Below are positions 6,643 to 7,219 of a stretch of DNA of 7,219 nucleotides, piece by piece (position 1 is the first letter of the stretch; the number at the start of each line of letters is the position of its first letter). The notes beneath the pieces were generated by a model. The model had not been told where the DNA came from. It saw nothing but the letters and a program-made list of their open reading frames with translations, and did no database searches. The stretch comes from an uncultured Alphaproteobacteria bacterium. GTDB taxonomy: Bacteria; Pseudomonadota; Alphaproteobacteria; RF32; CAG-239. Location of the stretch: positions 1 through 7,219 of the forward strand of contig CALXTG010000062.1 in the NCBI GenBank assembly GCA_944391355.1, written 5' to 3'. A program made the position numbers and the translations under genes.

Positions 6643-6658
6643 TGACATTATAAAGTCA
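6643..6658. promoter_or_regulatory. Near-palindrome over the -10 box, possible operator
   Basis: TGAC-A-TTATAA-A-GTCA (6643-6658) is a 16-bp palindrome broken only by one symmetric mismatch pair. It covers the -10 hexamer of the pyrophosphohydrolase promoter, the position expected for a repressor site. No known regulator consensus is claimed. Confidence 0.4.
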
Positions 6659-6674
6659 GTTTTGTCAGGGGCAA
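6647..6674 (-). promoter_or_regulatory. Sigma-70-type promoter of the pyrophosphohydrolase gene
   Basis: On the minus strand TTGCCC (6674-6669) is followed after 16 bp by a perfect TATAAT (6652-6647). The predicted start near 6640 gives a leader of about 23 bases before the ATG at 6617, containing the AGGGA ribosome binding site. Confidence 0.7.
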
Positions 6675-6707
6675 TGCTTAAAAAAAGTTATTTACTGAAA
6701 AAAACTG

Positions 6708-6735
6708 TTGCCAATATAAAAAATATGTATATAAA
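6708..6735 (+). promoter_or_regulatory. Promoter of tRNA-Pro
   Basis: TTGCCA (6708-6713) and TATAAA (6730-6735) are spaced by 16 bp and point toward the tRNA. Transcription would begin near 6742, a few bases before the mature 5' end at 6749. It is divergent from the pyrophosphohydrolase promoter. Confidence 0.6.
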
Positions 6736-6748
6736 TAGCACTGTCGTC

Positions 6749-6825
6749 CGGGATATAGCTCAGCCTGGTAGAGCGCTTGCTTCGGGAGCAAGAGGTCATG
6801 GGTTCGAATCCCGTTATCCCGACCA
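6749..6825 (+). tRNA. tRNA-Pro (anticodon CGG)
   Basis: A full 77-base cloverleaf. The acceptor stem CGGGATA (6749-6755) pairs with TATCCCG (6815-6821), then A73 and an encoded CCA (6823-6825). The D arm contains AGCTCAGCCTGGTAGAGC. The anticodon stem CTTGC/GCAAG (6776-6780/6788-6792) encloses the loop TTCGGGA with anticodon CGG at 6783-6785, which reads CCG proline codons. The T arm has the standard GGGTTCGAATCCC core. The C1:G72 pair with A73 is as in bacterial tRNA-Pro. The gene is alone in its transcript, with a promoter upstream and a hairpin terminator starting within its 3' end. Confidence 0.97.
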
Positions 6826-6891
6826 ATAAAAAAACACTCCTTTACGGGGTGTTTTTTTATTGGTCAGAAATAAATTGATTCGAACCCATGA
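6796..6891. repeat. Inverted, partly diverged copy of the tRNA-Pro 3' end
   Basis: The T-arm sequence TCATGGGTTCGAATC (6796-6810) recurs exactly in inverted orientation at 6877-6891. The stretch GACCAATAAAAAAACACTCC (6821-6840) recurs inverted at 6846-6865 with one change. Between these matching blocks lie 10 bases in the tRNA and 11 unrelated bases in the copy. The whole is an imperfect palindrome of about 96 bp centred near 6843. It looks like a fold-back duplication of the tRNA 3' end and flank that later diverged; the 5' half of the tRNA is not detectable in the copy. Confidence 0.75.
6821..6865. terminator. Long hairpin terminator of tRNA-Pro, probably bidirectional
   Basis: A 20-bp stem with one G-T wobble pairs 6821-6840 with 6846-6865 around the loop TTTAC. 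The core CACTCC/GGGGTG is followed by seven T on the plus strand and by seven T on the minus strand. It can end both the tRNA transcript and minus-strand transcription coming from the gene ending at 6991. Its outer pairs include the tRNA's own last five bases (GACCA), so the full stem can form only before 3' processing. Confidence 0.85.
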
Positions 6892-6990
6892 GAATGGGCA
6901 AGATTGATGGGCTAGTTGCAAAAGAAAATAATATATTTTATATAAAAAGCTAAAATTGTCTGATAAGAAAATTTTTCTTTGCTGGGTATT
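6866..6990. other. AT-rich non-coding spacer
   Basis: No supported gene lies between the tRNA terminator and the stop of the MBL-fold gene. The first 26 bases belong to the inverted tRNA remnant. The rest is AT-rich with no clear promoter or hairpin. Confidence 0.6.
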
Positions 6991-7219
6991 TTATATTTCA
7001 AGGGTCATTCCGTCGTAGGCCAATTCAATTTCCGGCGGCAGAATTTGGGAAACCTCATTGTAGTCGACCCGGGTTGACAGGTGGGTCAGCAACGTTTTTT
7101 TGGGTTTCAGTTCTGCTGTCCAATTCAGAATATTACGGAGATTGTTATGGCCGTTGCGGGCTTTGTCGTCTTGGCCGTTGTTGCATTCTATAATCAGCAA
7201 ATCCAGATTATGAAGGCGG
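6991..7219 (-). CDS. PhnP-like metallo-beta-lactamase-fold hydrolase, C-terminal part only
   Basis: The minus-strand frame is open from the right edge to TAA at 6991-6993, giving 75 complete codons; the N-terminus and the HxHxDH metal motif lie outside the window. Visible features are LDLLIIECNN near the start (the strand with the metal-side acidic residue), LKPKKTLLTHLS with the conserved late histidine, and LPPEIELAYDGMTLEI at the end. This tail closely resembles PhnP-like MBL hydrolases of alphaproteobacteria, which act on phosphodiesters or cyclic phosphates; the exact substrate is unknown. In alphaproteobacteria this gene often follows tatD, so tatD may lie just beyond the edge. No true start is within the window; a TTG at 7200 is internal. 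Its transcript would run toward the hairpin at 6821-6865. Confidence 0.82.
   Translation of the reverse strand, partial: RLHNLDLLIIECNNGQDDKARNGHNNLRNILNWTAELKPKKTLLTHLSTRVDYNEVSQILPPEIELAYDGMTLEI

Noticed and set aside
1..7219. CRISPR array, insertion sequence or replication origin
   Set aside because: No regularly spaced direct repeats, transposase-like protein or clustered DnaA-type boxes were seen.

Overview
The window looks like a chromosomal segment of a proteobacterium of moderate to low G+C, most likely an alphaproteobacterium. The assignment is inferred from the style of the ClpP, ClpX and PhnP-like proteins; no 16S or other strong marker is present. Gene density is high, with short intergenic gaps and hairpin terminators where transcripts meet.

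Left third (1-3018): a divergent three-part Gtr-type glycosylation locus. On the minus strand, a polytopic membrane protein that resembles a GT-C glycosyltransferase (380-1969) is followed by a GtrA-family flippase (383 running off the left edge). The two overlap by four bases (ATGA). Facing away across a 92-bp spacer is a GtrB-like polyprenyl-phosphate glycosyltransferase (2062-3018). In the classical Gtr model, GtrB loads a sugar on undecaprenyl phosphate, GtrA flips it, and the third protein transfers it to a surface polymer. All three roles are represented, but the third protein is not one I can assign a sugar or acceptor.

Middle (3019-4165): a visibly AT-rich islet with its own promoter, one HD-domain phosphohydrolase gene and a strong terminator. 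The gene is split into two frames by what reads as the loss of a single T near 3836, within the family's conserved C-terminal motif.

Right-centre (4166-6211): clpP and clpX, 11 bp apart, forming the ATP-dependent ClpXP protease. A 7-bp inverted repeat lies in the clpP promoter region. A bidirectional terminator separates clpX from a convergent gene for a MazG/HisE-like nucleotide pyrophosphohydrolase (6216-6617, minus), whose promoter overlaps a near-perfect palindrome.

Right end (6618-7219): tRNA-Pro(CGG) with encoded CCA, its promoter and a long hairpin terminator. Immediately beyond is an inverted, partly diverged copy of the tRNA's 3' end. The window closes with the C-terminal part of a PhnP-like metallo-beta-lactamase-fold hydrolase (minus strand, running off the right edge).

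Most of this is recognisable housekeeping or surface-glycan content. I see no clear new defence or mobile system. The points most worth a second look are the divergent Gtr locus with its unassigned transferase, the frameshifted HD gene in its AT-rich islet, and the inverted tRNA-Pro remnant.
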